From Planctomycetaceae bacterium (GTDB lineage: Bacteria > Planctomycetota > Planctomycetia > Pirellulales > Pirellulaceae), in NCBI GenBank assembly GCA_007124535.1, contig SLEY01000556.1, positions 1-5,429 on the forward strand: a DNA stretch of 5,429 nt, in the 5' to 3' direction. This document shows positions 5,314 to 5,429 of the stretch, one piece after another. The notes below the pieces were generated by a model that saw only the letters and a program-made list of their open reading frames with translations, ran no database searches and was not told the origin of the DNA. Every line of letters starts with the position of its first letter. The first letter of the stretch is position 1. The position numbers and the translations under genes were made by a program.

Positions 5314-5429
5314 TTAATCTTTCCGTCGCGGGTCGTCGCCGGGGTTCACATAATGGATCTCCCACGGCCCGACGGTGGTAAGCTGGACGATCGTCTCGCC
5401 TTCGGCAATGGCAAAATGACGCATGCCAG
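5314..5429 (-). CDS. C-terminus of a cupin-domain protein (5' end beyond window)
   Basis: Seen: the last 37 codons of a minus-strand frame, ending in TAA at 5314-5316. The tail contains HFAIAEGETIVQL, then GPWEIHYVNPGDDPR and a short basic end. This matches the last strands of small cupin proteins, in which a final barrel strand carrying H-[FY]-x-x-x-x-E-[GD]-[ED]-T is followed by GP(W/F)-x-I-x-YVNP-x-DDPR. That assignment is from memory of the family. The metal-binding motif 1 and most of the barrel are outside the window, so neither the substrate nor whether it is an enzyme or a sensor can be told. It ends 95 bp before the aldolase start on the same strand, so the two may share a transcript. 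Confidence 0.65.
   Translation of the reverse strand, partial: GMRHFAIAEGETIVQLTTVGPWEIHYVNPGDDPRRKD

Noticed and set aside
1..5429. tRNA, rRNA, CRISPR array, insertion sequence or attachment site
   Set aside because: No cloverleaf, regularly spaced repeat array, transposase or terminal inverted repeats were seen on either strand.

Overview
The window is GC-rich and essentially all of its coding capacity lies on the minus strand. From right to left (direction of transcription) it holds the 3' end of a cupin gene, a possible 24-codon leader ORF, a class I fructose-bisphosphate aldolase (fbaB/DhnA type), a 246-bp gap, an exported HtrA-like protein with two PDZ domains and an alpha/beta-hydrolase-like tail, and an exported M23-like/PKD/golvesin-type multidomain protein that runs off the left edge. 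The left 1.86 kb is one open frame on the minus strand with no stop before the window edge. It is easily missed, because the antisense strand and the other frames are also open for long stretches.

The organism cannot be named from the sequence. High GC, large exported multidomain proteins with PKD, Ig-like and golvesin-C-like modules, and an HtrA-like/PDZ/alpha-beta-hydrolase architecture would all suit a planctomycete or another PVC-type or environmental bacterium. This is inference from domain style only.

Layout: 5314-5429 is the cupin C-terminus. 5215-5313 is a short leader region with an SD-preceded small ORF whose TGA overlaps the aldolase GTG start, plus a GC-rich dyad. 4151-5218 is the aldolase. 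3905-4150 is non-coding, with an imperfect 15-nt direct repeat and a nested inverted repeat. 1940-3904 is the HtrA-like/PDZ/hydrolase-like protein. 1859-1939 is a short gap with a strong SD. 1-1858 is the partial M23-like protein.

Functionally the window splits in two. The right half is cytoplasmic carbon metabolism (aldolase, with a cupin just upstream). The left half is a pair of envelope or periplasmic proteins, probably co-transcribed. The most notable observation is that the HtrA-like protein has lost all three residues of its protease triad (His to Ile87, Asp to Met118, Ser to Tyr190). Its C-terminal hydrolase-like domain has also lost the elbow serine (GWQAG instead of GxSxG). It therefore looks like a double pseudoenzyme that keeps two good PDZ domains. 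The M23-like protein next to it keeps its metal ligands. A PDZ-bearing, non-catalytic partner for an exported M23-type enzyme is a testable hypothesis.
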